A DNA stretch of 64,000 bases from Miscanthus floridulus (lineage: Eukaryota; Streptophyta; Magnoliopsida; Poales; Poaceae), in the NCBI RefSeq assembly GCF_019320115.1, contig NC_089583.1, positions 83,407,928 to 83,471,927 of the forward strand, read 5' to 3'. Positions within the stretch are counted from its first letter, which is position 1. Every line of letters begins with the position of its first letter. The position numbers and the translations under genes are program-made. Positions 45,224 to 56,690 of this stretch are shown here, one piece after another. The notes below the pieces were generated by a model. It had not been told where the DNA came from. It saw nothing but the letters and a program-made list of their open reading frames with translations, and ran no database searches.

Positions 45224-45499
45224 TTCATGATTTTTCCAAATACTACTTTTCGGGCGTGCGACTGCAGCCGAGAACGCCCGGTCTCCTCTCCCCAGCTCTC
45301 TCTCTCTCTCTCTCTCCGGCGACGACCGTCTAAACTGCCACCAAAAAGAATGAAAAAGGAAAACATAGCACTAGTGCTAACAAAGCACTGAGGACATTTG
45401 GAGTATATTCTTATCAAATAAACGATGATATAAAGAGTCTTGGAAATGCTCTCAGCAAGCAACATCCGAAGTCAAATTGAGCAGCCTAGCTCACATTGC

Positions 45500-46080
45500 G
45501 TTTGATTTCAGGGACGAGTCGGAACGATTCTCTTTGCGGTGACACTTGGTTGGGAGTCAAGAGGTATATATAGAGGAAATATTCGCTTCATATTCAGAGC
45601 AGTACGGTCTCCTGAAAATCAGCAGATGCGCTCAAAGCCTAGCGGACGGGCACGGGGCCGAGCGGCCGAGAGCCCGAGAGCATGGGAGCGCGAGGCAGGA
45701 GATGGCCGGGGAGGGAGCAGAGATGACGGAGCGACAGCAGCTTGCGCAAAAGAACGCGGGGCCTAGCGACCAGGCGGGGAACCAGTGGCCGACGTTGATG
45801 GCGGACTCCTTCCCGGCGCCGGCCTGCTCGCTCCCCGCCTTGGTCGAGAATCGTGATGCGGCATTCGCGGTGGCGTCGTGAGTCGTGACTTTGCGTGTTC
45901 GAGCGGTTCAAGCGGCGCCGCCGGCTTGGCAGGCACGGGCCTGCCCAGCGGGCTAGCGGCGTGGCCCGCGCCGTTTGCATGTCTAGGCGCGGGGGAGGAG
46001 ATGGCCGAGGAGGGAGCGGCGGCCATGACGCGGGTGGGGCCGTGGGTGGACCTCGTAATGCATACGTACACATACCTTTT
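45500..46080. other. GC-rich island, gene-like but unrecognised
   Basis: A GC-rich block of about 450 bases (45630-46050) between AT-rich flanks. Both strands have open frames rich in Ala, Arg and Pro, but I see no domain. It could be a captured exon or 5' gene fragment inside a non-autonomous element. Nothing more can be said. Confidence 0.35.
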
Positions 46081-47317
46081 ATTAAAGGAAGGATGATATT
46101 ACAAAACAGCTGGGAAGGAACGTCTTTATGAATATTGTCATTAGGAGTTGCAAGAAACTATTCGAAGGTCCACAGGATACCCAAATTTTACAATATATAC
46201 CGATTAAAGATTACTACCGTGGCTATTGCATAACTCACAAAAACTCGAGACGAATTTTAACTGATATAGTGCTGGTACGAAAAGCAATTGCAGAAGCCAA
46301 GTTTCTTGGGAGATAACCTTTTTCAAGAAGAAACAACAAGTAAAATAATCGTATAAAATTTCATTTTCTTGACATGTGAAAATCTTTGTGACACTTCTTA
46401 CCATAACCTCCACCACACCTGAATAAGCAAATAGGCTAGCTGACATGAAGAGCACAAGTTTGTTTCATAGCACTCTTTGGAGCAAGGATTTGTTAGATAT
46501 ATCAAGAGATAAATATCGATATAGTTAACAAAGTAGGATAGAGCATACCTAACATCAGCATATGCAAATACCAAACTGCGTTCCATTCCAGTAGGCTCTT
46601 TAATTCACTGCACCAACGCTTATCCACAACCTCCCCGTAGGAACCATGAAGCAAGCCTGTGAATTCCCCTCTTGGTTGTTCTTCTGCAAATGTTAAGTTA
46701 GGGGAAACTCCATCCCTTGATGGAATGTCGCAGTACTCAGAAGCATATTATTCAAGAGCTCATCCCAGCAGTCTCCAAAACCTTCGCTAAATAATCAGCT
46801 CTATGGAACTACAGCCTGACCATACTTGCAGCAAAAGCAGTTCCATAAATACGTTCTTCTCTCATAAAGCAAGTTTTATTGTCCCAGCATTTAACACTTT
46901 CCATTCAATAAACTGTAGACGACCAAAGCATAAGAGATGCACAATATGTAAAGTTGCTGTTAAGAATAAAGCGCATTGGGAAAACACAAATCAAATGTAG
47001 AACATTGAAACTCCCCAGAACACAAATGGGGTTACGAGAAACTGATAAGATCCCAGAAGAAAAATGCCAGCAGCTGTAACACAATTATATCACTCAGAAA
47101 TCACAAGCCATGCCAGGAGTCATATTGTGGTTAAGGTTTCATCAAACACTTGCAGAACTTAGAAAACCAAAAACAGAACAGTACATTTCTTTACTGCAAT
47201 CATGCGTAGATGGCTATTGAAGTGCCATTAAGCTTCGTCTCTTTCAGTTGAGTTGGAACAAACTGACAAGTATGGTTTTTCTTACTTTGGGTTGCTTTGC
47301 GTGCCATGGAGATCATC
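46081..47317. other. Intergenic and 3' flank of the DUF1618 pseudogene
   Basis: AT-rich sequence without recognisable genes. The part adjoining 47317 may be the old 3' UTR of the minus-strand DUF1618 gene. Confidence 0.4.
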
Positions 47318-49422
47318 TCACTTGGAGCTAGCAGCTTCGACCCAGGCCCTGACCAATTCATGATGCTGTTTATCCCATTCTCTCATCATCTCTGCTATCT
47401 TCGCTGTGAAAGCCAAAAGTTCACACAGATAAGCACCGTGATCTTTACAGCTCTTCAAGAACTCAAATTCAGTGCTCGAGCTGAGAATCTTTGTCGCTTC
47501 TGCTTCTCCTATGTCTTCCAACGTTGTGCTGAAGTAGTAAGACCTGACGAGGCCTGTCTCTTCATCAAGGTTTTCTAAAATTGCCTTGAGTATCTTTACG
47601 AATGATTTTATAGAAAACTTCCACATCTGCAATTACGCCTGCCACAATCCAATTCAAAACATTCTGAATCTTTTCCTGCTCAGCAGTATTGGAACTGCCT
47701 AGAAGCTCCGAGCTTTCCTGTTCAGCAGTAGTGGGACTGCCTAGGAGCTCCCCTTCAGAGAATACATCATAATCACTGACAGAAGAGTATATCTCCTGTT
47801 CATTGAAATTTTCGATGGGCCATTTATCAATGTTTCCATCGATATGGATCGTGCACAATTCAATAATCTTACTTGACCTCACGATCTGAAATAGCTTCAT
47901 TTTAAGGCACGTAGGCACATCTTGAACAACTTTCAATAGCCTTAGAGCTTCATCTCGTAGAGCTGACGTAGACGGGTTTCCTAAATTCAAATCAAAATGT
48001 TTTAGGCATTAATTGATTCCGTAAAAAAGATGGACTAATGAACAACACATGGGACCAACACATTAAAAATGACTAAGGCACATAAGAATACATACCTACT
48101 GTGGGCAGAATCTACGGTAGGAAACTGAGGCAGCACTCATCCCTTTCACCGACACATGATGTGCACTTCGTCCTCAAGTCCACTCCAAATAGCAGATTCT
48201 CAAGTATGAAGTAGACAAAGTTTGGTTCAGATAGATGCAGAAGCGCCACTTCAGGAAGTATGGCGGGCAACTCAGTGCTCTGATAACTCTCATCATCCCA
48301 AATTTCTCTGAAATTAGCTGTGACCTGATAATTCCAGCCACCCGATCCGTCATCATGTACCCAGACTGATACCACCTTGCATTTTAAGGATATTTCTAGG
48401 TAGCACAAATTCCCAGAACTGACACCAACATAACGGTAGCTCCTGATGTCTTCAGTGGCAGCGTCTAGAATACTATCACATGGTAGAAGCTCAAAGGCAA
48501 GTGCAGGTTCATCAGCAGAAGGATCACAGGAAAGCAAGCCCCATGACAGAACTATCCACCACAGCTTGAAGTTATGGGAGATAACCCCATGTCTGCCTCA
48601 GGGCCGATGAGACACCGGGGAGGAGATTTCCTTATAGCACCAAACAGCACTTTTGTGTCCCCTGATAGTGTAGAGCTTGGCAACATCAGAGCCCTCCGTG
48701 ATTTCAAGCTCGACGACCATATAATCATTAGCCGGGCCACCTGAAAGCGTTATCATCCCAATGTTACCGAGACGCTCGTCCGGAGCCACCGCTGATTCTC
48801 TATCAGGCACATCTTTCTGAATCAAGTTTGGTGGGCTGTCGTAGACCACGTTCTTCCACCAGCCTTTGTCGTACTCGAACCCCATGAGTCTCAGGAACCT
48901 CGGCCTGCGCCTGTCCCCTCCTTCGACGATGGTAGCGACAAGTAGGGCAGATAAAGGGTCCGCCGCAAGCACACGGGACGCGATGAGGCGATTGGGGACG
49001 AGGTTCCTCTCAGCAAAGATCACTGAGATATTTGGTGGCTCGACGAGAACAGCCCCGTACTCCTCATCAAACCATACGTCATCAGGCACCTCTCGCTCTC
49101 AGCTTTCGCAGTCGAGAATGACCCAGGCCGGCGGCGGCGATGGCTGTCGTGGCGGAGGCTGCACTAGCTTAATTTCTGGTGAGGATAGGTCATCCGCCGC
49201 GGCCGGCAGGGGAGAGTGCGGGCTGGGTGGGGATTCTGGTGGGGGCAGGCGGCGGGGTTTAGGTTTAGAAATAAAAGCATCCTGCGGCGGCGGCGGCGGC
49301 GCTATTGTCACGATACGGTCACACGGCTGTGGAGAAGGAGGAAGCTGCCGTGCCGGTGAGGTAGGGCCCTGGGATTTAGGTTTACTACTCAAATCTCGCG
49401 ACGGCAGCGGCGGAGCCGCCAT
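47318..49422 (-). pseudogene. DUF1618-domain gene, inactivated
   Basis: Starts MAAPPLPSRDL at 49422 (an upstream in-frame ATG lies at 49545). The first exon runs to 48096 and contains the DUF1618 core with FKLWWIVLSWGLLSCDPSAD, YRYVGVSSGNLCYLEIS, FREIWDDESYQSTELP and NFVYFILENLLFGVD. A GT-AG intron (48095-47981) joins in correct phase to a second exon ending at 47318. Three in-frame stops (TGA at 49101-49099, TGA at 48600-48598, TAG at 48114-48112) and a one-base frameshift near 47590 disable it. DUF1618 is a large family of unknown function expanded in grasses. The N-terminus is Pro-rich. No readthrough element is visible, so a pseudogene is the simplest reading. Confidence 0.85.
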
Positions 49423-49597
49423 TGACGAAGAGGCGAGCGAGGTAGAGGGCGTAGAGCACGGGTGGGGCGACGCAACGGAACGGGGGATTTGGGGTTCCGG
49501 GTTGTTGGTCGCTTTCCTTTTTTTTAAGGGATTTTTGGGATTCACATCATTATAATTTTGAAAGTTTTAAAATACGTCGCTTCACTTCGTCTATTCA

Positions 49598-49938
49598 GGA
49601 TGCGTTTAGTTCGTGAAATAAAAATTTTTGATATCACATCGAATATTTTAGGGATGTTGGAAGGGGTTTTTGGATACTAATAAAAAAAACTAATTACATA
49701 ACTCGCCTGAAAACTGCGAGACGAATTTATTAAGCATAATCAATCCATCATTAGCGCATGTTACTTACTGTAGCATTTATGGCTAATCCTGGACTAATTA
49801 GTCTTAAAACATTCGTCTCACGATTTTCAACCAAACTGTACAATTAGTTTTTTTCGTCTATATTTAATACTCTATACATGTGCCGCAAGATTCGATATGA
49901 TAATTTAGGGTGAAAATTTTAGGGAACTAAACCAGGCC
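49598..49938. mobile_element. Tourist-like MITE
   Basis: Begins GGATGCGTTTAGTTCG and ends GAACTAAACCAGGCC, imperfect inverses. The interior has the family phrases GGACTAATTAGTCTTAAAAC, TTCGTCTCACGATTTTC and CTATATTTAATACTC. The flanks TCA and TTA suggest a decayed 3-bp target duplication. Confidence 0.85.
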
Positions 49939-50023
49939 TTAGAAAACTGCTATTATAATTCCTTCTCTTCCTGTTCATGCCATTTTCTACGCTGTATATG
50001 GACCCATTGTGAGATACTAGATG
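49939..50023. other. Short spacer
   Basis: No gene or repeat recognised between the MITE and the long-TIR element. Confidence 0.4.
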
Positions 50024-51123
50024 TGTACGACGTTAAGGCCCCGCGTCCTCTCCGTTAGAACAGGCCCGCCTGCGGCGGACTGCGCGCGAGCGGAGCGGCG
50101 GCCTGCGCCATCGTCCCCGGCGGCGTCCCCGTTCCCGTCCTCTCGCCCGCGCCATGGCCGAAGCCCACCCTTGCTGTGGCCATGGCCAGAGCCGAGCTTG
50201 CCCAGCGGTGTCCCCGTCCCCTCACCCGCGCCATGGCCGGAGCCGAGCTTGCCCGCCGCGCCATGGCCGGCAACTTCCTGGCGCAGCACACGGTGGACCG
50301 TGCAGTCCGAAAAGCTATCGGAGTCCGACGTCGACCGGGCCAAGGCGGAGCGGCGGCGCTCGCCCGGGCAGGCCTGCGTGCGAGGCGGAGCGGCGGCCTC
50401 CGTGAACTCGCGTCGGCGTCGTGGCCCTGCGAGAAGAACCACGCGCCTCGGTCATGCCCTTGAACACCTTCCTGCAGCGTCGTGTGGTTGGACGCCCAGC
50501 GCTCGTAGTGGTACTGTCTACTGTGGTACAGGTACCTGTCCAACGACGCCTTGGCGAGCTCATGGCGCGGAACGCCGGCGCCGCGCAACACCAGCAGCAG
50601 TAGCTCGTGCTCGCGGACGACAGGGCAGTGTCGCCGGAGGTCATTGACGCCTTGTCCATGTACGAGCTCGACGACAGCTTCGCGCGCATCTAGCAGTCGC
50701 TCCGGATCGCCGCGGACGTTGCCGAGGTCAAGCGGGAGCAGCGTTGACACAAGCTTGCGCGAGAGGCGGAGCGGTGGCGCTCGCTCCACGTCTACGGCAC
50801 CGTCTTCCACGGCTGCTCCGCGTCCGTGCCGGCGACCCGCAGGAGCTGCCATTCGGCAACCTTGGCCCCAGTGACGTGTGCACGTCCTCCAACGCTAGGA
50901 CGGGGATGCCGCCGGGCAAGCTCGGCTGCGGCATGGCGCGTGCGTGCTCGGTATCGAAGAGGGCGGCCATGGCACCGGCTCCGACCATGGCGCGGGCGAG
51001 GGGACGGGACGGGAACAGGGACGCCGCCACGGGCAATAGCGCAGGCCACCGCTCCGCTTGCGCGCAGTCCGCCGCGGGTGGGCCTGTTCTAACGGATAGG
51101 AAGCGGGGACTTAAGGTCGTACA
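50024..51123. mobile_element. Long-TIR Mutator-like element, possible Pack-MULE
   Basis: The first ~137 bases (from TGTACGACGTTAAGGCCCCG) are the inverse of the last ~140 (reverse complement TGTACGACCTTAAGTCCCCG), with roughly 90% identity by eye and one 5-base indel. Weaker inverse similarity continues inward (GCCGAGCTTGCCC repeats). Long TIRs on a ~1.1-kb GC-rich body are typical of non-autonomous MULEs. The interior (50403-50760) has gene-like sequence with stretches such as SPEVIDALSMYELDDSFARI followed by an amber, but I cannot name a source gene. A 9-bp target duplication was not found, so the exact ends are uncertain. Confidence 0.7.
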
Positions 51124-51179
51124 CGTATATGTATGCATACATGTCTGACAATGGCGGTTCTACCTCGCGACTTCCTGGT

Positions 51180-51455
51180 TGCTTGAGGTTCTGGTGGATG
51201 CTTTGCCACCATGGCTGGACCCTCCCGGTTGGCGATCATTGTGCGGATGTATCTCTTGTGGCAGGCACAACTTAGTTTTTGGCTCTTTTCCTCTTGTTTT
51301 CTTGTTGTGTGCGTCGTTGTCTTGGGGTTGGCGTCGGTAATCTTGGGATTACTTGCGACTCCTCTGTGTCAATTATGTGTAGGTCTATTGACCATTCTCC
51401 TCTGCTTAATGAAAAACGGGCTATATGTTCCGGTCTCGAAAAAAACAATGGGTCC
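51180..51455 (+). mobile_element. LINE 3' end (tail fragment)
   Basis: T-rich sequence (GTTTTTGGCTCTTTTCCTCT...) ending in TCTGCTTAATGAAAAACGGG, then GTTCCGGTCTCG and an A-run at 51439-51445. This is the usual style of grass LINE 3' UTR ends. A frame of Leu/Val residues through it is not a gene. Confidence 0.5.
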
Positions 51456-52055
51456 ATATATGGTATAAGTGTAGAGAAATGGCATGGACAAGAGAGACAT
51501 GAAATTATAATAGCAATTTTCTAAATAGACGAATTATAATGATGTATTTTCAAACTTGCAAAATTGTAATGACGTGGATAAAAAAAACCTTTTTTTTAAG
51601 ACCAAGAGGTCAGAACATTTTCATCAGCGGTTAAAAGATAAATGCTGACGTGACATTTTAGTTTCAATAGTAAATGAAAGATAGAGAAGAAAACAGAAGT
51701 GATTGGCAGGTAACACGAGGGAGAAATATTTGATTGGATAAATTTAATTTAGATTAATAGCAATGTTAGTTTCTACGTACAGTGTCTGTTAGCAAGTATG
51801 AAAATCATCTCACAATTTTGGGTTGGGGTTGCCCTTAGCTCCGCAAATCCCCTCAAAACTGGAAGCAAATCTGGTAGCAAAACTGCATACCTTGCATGAC
51901 AGCAAGCTGATCAAATTTTTAGGCTACTATAGTTGTTAGCCCGTGCGTTGCTACGGGCATTTTAAATGAAATAGTGTGACATAGAACACCTGCAAAATAT
52001 ATTATTGTGGTCACAATTTCATTCAACAAAACAGGGCAAAAAGAACTACGAGTTA
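51456..52055. other. Intergenic, no gene seen
   Basis: AT-rich. Contains a short perfect hairpin, GCCCGTGCGTTGCTACGGGC (51940-51959), a phrase very common in grass repeats. Confidence 0.4.
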
Positions 52056-52347
52056 GGACATGTTTGATCCCTCTAATTTTTTAAGAATCTAACTTTTGAA
52101 ACTAGAGAATCTGACCAGTTTTTGTCAGTTTTCTTGTGCCGGTGTTTGCCACATTCTTAAAAATCGAGAAGCTGTTGATACCCAGTTTTTACCAGTTTCT
52201 TGTGACCCAAATTACAATACATGAGGTCAGATTCTTAAAATCTAAGAGATCCAAACACCCATAATCAGTTTTTGCTCGGAATTCATATTTTAGAAACTAG
52301 CGGCAAAAACTATTTTTTAAGAATCTGAAACTGATCCAAACATGGCC
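52056..52347. mobile_element. Tourist-like MITE with TTA target duplication
   Basis: The left end GGACATGTTTGATCC and right end GATCCAAACATGGCC are near inverses, flanked by TTA on both sides (52053-52055 and 52348-52350). The interior has paired AATCTGACCAGTTTTTG and CAGTTTTTACCAG phrases. Confidence 0.85.
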
Positions 52348-52770
52348 TTATTCAACATGAGATGTATCTTAGCTTGATTTTCAATATAAATTCTGGTATC
52401 ACGACGCTTTTGTAGTAGTGTTATATGATGAGGATCAATATGGGCATATCGATCCCTATCCTGTTCCGTCCAACGGGATAGGGAAATAATATCCAACTCT
52501 CCAAAGCATAATATTGTATCATATCCATCTATTCTTCACACCTCATTTAATCCTAACCATTTATTTATTTCCTTTTCCCTATCCCACTATGTGGGTGAGC
52601 ATTTTGTAGACTGGTCCTTAGTTAAATAGAGTATCAGAGGAGGCCTTGATAACATATATACATACGCAATACATGTTCCACGATTAAAAATGTATCCTCG
52701 TTGCCCAGAAATGTTGTGATATGGCCTTAAAATTTGTAGCAATAATCCACTTTTTTAATCTATCATCTTA

Positions 52771-53164
52771 GGGCCTGTTTGGAACGAAGGAATCAAAACA
52801 TAGGGATAGAAAAAAAACGCAGAAATAAGGTATGATGAAAAGTGAAAAACTACGGGATTTCAAAACACAGGAACAGAAAATTTAGGCTGTTTGGAACACA
52901 GAAATTTATAACATAGGAATTTATAACAGAAAATCCTCTCTTGCTGGCGTGAGACGGGCGAGTTGCCTCGGGCTTCCGCAAAGGAAGAGAAAACAAGCGA
53001 TCGGACTGAATTTGATTTTTCCTGTGAAATCTCGTTGCCGCTACATTGTTTTAGAGGAAAGGGTCTGTCCGATTCCTTTGATCCAAACACCCTGCTCATC
53101 TTCCTTTCCTACGTTTTTATTTCCTTCATTTTTCCTATGGAAATCCCGTGATCCAAACGACCCC
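52771..53164. mobile_element. Tourist-like MITE with TTA target duplication
   Basis: Starts GGGCCTGTTTGGAACGAAGG and ends as the inverse of GGGGTCGTTTGGATCACGGG, with TTA on both sides (52768-52770 and 53165-53167). About 394 bp. Confidence 0.8.
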
Positions 53165-53168
53165 TTAA

Positions 53169-53656
53169 GGCCCCCTTTGGATTGAAGGAATTTTGGAGGA
53201 AAAATGAAGGATTCCAAACCGTATAGGAAATGATACTGTTCATCCCATTGGAGCGAAGGATTAAGCATAGGAGAAATGGAGGAATATTTCCTATAGTGTT
53301 GATTTCATAGGAAAAGGTATAGGAAAGAAACATCCAGCGCGTGGGATCGAGGCACTCTGTGCTTTGCTGCTGCTAATGCAATATTAGGCGGCCACACTTC
53401 CGAGTAGTACAGTTGAAACCAAGATGACAGGAATGTTGAGACAAGCTAATAGCTAATGGGTCCCGAATGTTGAGACAAGCTAATAGCTAATGGGCCCCGA
53501 ATGTTGAGACAAGCTAATAGCTAATGGGCCTTCCTATTTCTACGAATTTCCAGGGTCAATCCAAACAACAACTATGGTTTTCAATCCTTTATTTTCCACC
53601 TGTAATCCTATCATATTCCTCTATTTTTTATATTGCTGTGTTTTTCAAAGCGGCCC
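53169..53656. mobile_element. Tourist-like MITE with TAA target duplication, adjoining the previous one
   Basis: Begins GGCCCCCTTTGGATTGAAGG and ends CTGTGTTTTTCAAAGCGGCCC. TAA flanks both sides (53166-53168 and 53657-53659), so it sits directly beside the previous MITE and shares a TTAA. It contains a triplicated 34-bp unit. Confidence 0.65.
53431..53530. repeat. Three-copy 34-bp tandem repeat
   Basis: GAATGTTGAGACAAGCTAAT starts at 53431, 53465 and 53499, with each unit ending AGCTAATGGG(T/C)CCC. The copies are almost identical, so the expansion is recent. Confidence 0.95.
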
Positions 53657-53870
53657 TAAGTTGATTAATAATAAAGCTCAGTGGGCCATTCACGAACACA
53701 AATTTATTATGTGGCCAATACATGAGCGAATGGACGATTCAATTAATCAACCATATGATCGTCTGCAGCAGCTGCTGCGCTGCAGCTACAGTACCAGAAG
53801 AGAGCATTGCACCTCTCAAAAAAAAGAAGAGAGCATTGCAGCCAAGCTTGCAGCGCTGCGCAGCTACTAC

Positions 53871-55030
53871 TCGAGATGTCAACGAAGAATTTCCCATCGG
53901 GGGTAAATGCCCCATCCCCGTCCCCACGGGGACAAATTTCCCCCGTCCCCGTCCCCATCCCCGTGAAGGCACATGGGGAGCACTTCTTCCCCATCCCCGT
54001 CCTCGCTCGGGGATTTAATCCCAGCGGGGATCCCCATCCCCGCAACACGTGAAGCACGCTCGCCATCGCCGTCGTGGACGCCATCGATGAGCACGCAGCC
54101 AGGAGCGGCCACCTCGCCCGCGGATCTGACCACCACGGTCGCAGATCCGCCTGGAGAAGCCGCTGGAGGTGCTCCTCGGCCAGATCTGCCGCCGCTGGAG
54201 GTGCTCCTCGGCCAGATCCACCGCCGAGCTCAAGGGAGAGGGAGGATCCGCCGCCGCTGGAGGTGCTCCTTGGCCAGATTCGCCGCAGAGCTCGAGGGAG
54301 AGGGAGGATCCACCGCCAGGGTACGCCATCGCCCGCACCCGCGAGAGGGAGGCAGTGCCGCCCCACGCGATGCCACCACGGGTGGGCCACCACACCGAGG
54401 ATCCGCCCGGGCCCGGCCTGGATCCGCGTTGCCCCGCCATAGATCCACTCGGCCTCGGCATGGATCTACGCCGCCGAGCGCTGTGAGGGCCGCTCCGCCA
54501 TGATCCGCGCCGGAGGGAGGAGAGAGGACGCCGCTACGGAGGGAGGACAGCGCCGTGAAGGAGGGAGGAGAGGGCGCGCAAGAGGGAGGGAGCAGGGAGG
54601 AGAGCGCTAGAGGGAGGGAGACTGGGAGAGGGCGCGCAAGAGGGAGTGACCGGATGGGGAGTGACCGGGTGGAGAGTGCCGTGAAGTGCGGGTGAGGGAG
54701 GGCGCGCGCCAACAGAGATGAGGAGGCGGGCGTGGAGCTGCGCGGCGTGAGTGGGGTGTTGGAGAACTAGGGTTTGGACGACGCGTTATATACCTCCGCG
54801 ACTGGGCCTTTACATGGGCCGACGCCTGCTGCGTGCTTCGTGGCCTTGCGGGGCGGGTTGGCGGGGATCGGGGTCGGGGACCAGGCAACCATCCCCGTCC
54901 CCGCCATCCCCGACAGGGACAGCCTTTCTACCAAATATTTCCCCGTGGGGATTAATTTCCCCCATCCCCATCCCCTAATGGAAGAATTCCCCGCGGGGAA
55001 TCGGGGATCGGATCCCCGTTGACATCTTTA
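53871..55030. mobile_element. Non-autonomous hAT element with 8-bp target duplication
   Basis: The ends TCGAGATGTCAACG (left) and TAAAGATGTCAACG (reverse complement of the right end) resemble the hAT consensus TARAGATGTCAA. Identical 8-mers GCTACTAC flank it (53863-53870 and 55031-55038), the hAT target length. The subterminal regions are runs of CCCCGTCCCCATCCCCG-type repeats in inverse orientation. The interior is GC-rich with no transposase; frames there are low-complexity Ala/Arg/Pro. At 1,160 bp it would need a transposase in trans. Confidence 0.85.
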
Positions 55031-55469
55031 GCTACTACAATACCTGTAGGGAGCAAGTGAAGCCATGGCAGCCGAACAGGCTGGAGTCGTTTCGGACGCC
55101 CCATCAAAATCCGATTGATGAACGGGAAAAACGGGCAGGCGGATTCTCTCTCGAGCTTGACCCCTCTCCTATCCGGGGCTTTTACATTTTTACTATTATT
55201 AAGATTGACGCTCATCCGATTACCACTTTTAGAATGACACTTACAATTTTACCAGATGAGAGAAGTTTGAGTTCTTCATTTACCACATTTGCGCATGTGG
55301 CAAGCCACGCCAGCCCGACACGCTGGCGCCCAGTCAGCATGGGCACGTGAAATGTCCTTGCTACCCCTTATCTGCTCCTCTCTCTCTATCTCTGACAGCC
55401 GGGTCCTGCAGCTCCCTCTCACTGCCAGGTGGGCCCTACCAGTCAGCTTTGTCTTCCACAGGTCCACGA

Positions 55470-56092
55470 CGTCGTCGAGCGTGAGCGCGTCCTGCCCGAG
55501 CAGTGCCTGGAACGTGGACGCGGCGTACGACAGGTTGAACGCGCACGGCGTGCCGCCCCCCCCCTGGGGCACGACGGGGTGGGAACCTGCGAGCACTGCG
55601 GCGAGCCGCAGCGCACGGGGCGGTACGTGGACGACCGCGTCGGGTCGAACGATGGCGCCGGTGTCGGGACGCAGCCCGCGCAGGCGATGCACGGCACCCA
55701 CGCGGCGTCGTTGCTGGGGTCGATGGCGACGAGGAGTTGCTGCGCCGGCGTGCTGAGGGGTGCTTGGGCGACGTAGCTGGAGATGCTGAGGAGTTGCCGG
55801 CCAGGCGCGATCGGCACGAACAAGCGATGCGGCCCTTTCTTGGCGGCGTCAGTGGCCAGAGTTGGCCGGGGCCCCGCCGCGAGCATGGCCACGCGCCCCG
55901 CATCGGACGCCGACTGCGCGGCGAGGGTGGCCGCCCATGCGGTGACCGGTGCCCCGGGCCTGGCGTTGGGTGGCACGGAGTGTGGAGAGCGCGCCAGGAG
56001 CAGCGTCGAGCTGCGCACAACAGTGGAAGGGCCAAGAGGCTAAACAAGAGCACAAGGAGGAGAAGGAGGACCGTCAGCCTCATCGGCGACAT
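55470..56092 (-). pseudogene. Captured 5' part of a nepenthesin-like aspartic protease
   Basis: Begins MSPMRLTVLLLLLVLLFSLL, a signal peptide, at 56092. After a frameshift near 56010 it continues with QQLLVAIDPSNDAAWVPC, CAGCV and SFDPTRSSTYRPVRCGSPQC. After another shift at the C-run near 55555-55565 it gives PCAFNLSYAASTFQALLGQD and TLDDVV. This is the N-terminal lobe of plant nepenthesin-like aspartic proteases, where the first active-site motif is usually D-T/S-G/N. Here it reads DPSND, with Pro in the second position. The C-terminal lobe and second catalytic Asp are absent; the homology stops at the left TIR. It cannot encode an active protease. Confidence 0.8.
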
Positions 56093-56569
56093 TGTCGTTG
56101 GTAGCTCCGAGCAAGCAGTTTCTCGTAGGATCGGAGGCTGTCTCCCATCCAGGTGCTGGATCTAGAAGACCGCGCCACGTGCGAGCTGGGTGGGGCTGGG
56201 CGGCCATGGCGACCGCAGCGAGCTCCGCGGTCGTTGGCCGTGAGAGAGCATGGCGGCACTGGGCAGTCGGCTGCGGCAAGCTCCCGTCGACGGGCACGCA
56301 CGCGCCTCTCCCAGACGGGCACCGTCCACGGCGAAGGAACATGAAGCAGCGTTGGTTCGCGGTGGTGGCGTCGTGGAAGCGCTGCAGGGACAACGACCAC
56401 AAGTAGTACTAGCAGGGCGTGGAGGTGGACGAGCTCGCCCACGGCCATGGCCGGCCGCGCTGCTGGGGCCGAGCTCGCCTGTGGCCATGGCTAGCCGCGC
56501 TGCCAGCGCCAACCTCACCCACGGCCAGGGCCACCAGCGCCGCCGCCAGCCGAGCTCGCCTACGCCTGG

Positions 56570-56690
56570 GCTGAGCTTGAGCAGCTCGTTGTCTCCATCC
56601 TCGATGACCCCAGCGTTATGCGCATCATGCGTGAGGCTGGCTTCTCCAGCACCAGTGAAGGCCGTGGAGCAGGCAGTGTGCAGCACCTTG
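56570..56690 (+). pseudogene. Captured SMXL/D53-like (Clp N-domain) fragment
   Basis: Encodes [20 protein letters not shown] then REAGFSST, followed after a one-base frame change at about 56654 by [10 protein letters not shown]. From memory this matches the N-terminal Clp-type domain of SMAX1-like/D53 proteins, repressors in karrikin and strigolactone signalling related to ClpB/Hsp101. Only about 40 residues are present. The sequences before it (GCC/CGC-rich) are low complexity. The opposite orientation to the protease piece shows that two unrelated loci were combined in the element. Confidence 0.7.

Larger units (their letters stand above)
44511..45499. other. Intergenic with simple and tandem repeats
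   Basis: No gene seen. Holds a long TA microsatellite, an 88-bp tandem duplication and a short CT tract (45296-45316). Confidence 0.45.

Noticed and set aside
45546..45881. 111-residue open frame in a GC-rich island
   Set aside because: No domain and no splice context; reported only as an unexplained GC-rich block.
48598..48600. Possible in-frame intron removing the TGA in the DUF1618 gene
   Set aside because: No GT-AG pair around it keeps the WWIVLSWG core in frame, and other lesions are present in the same gene.
53743..54393. 216-residue Gly/Arg/Trp-rich minus-strand frame in the hAT element
   Set aside because: It is produced by the CCCCGTCCCC subterminal repeats; there is no transposase motif and composition is low complexity.
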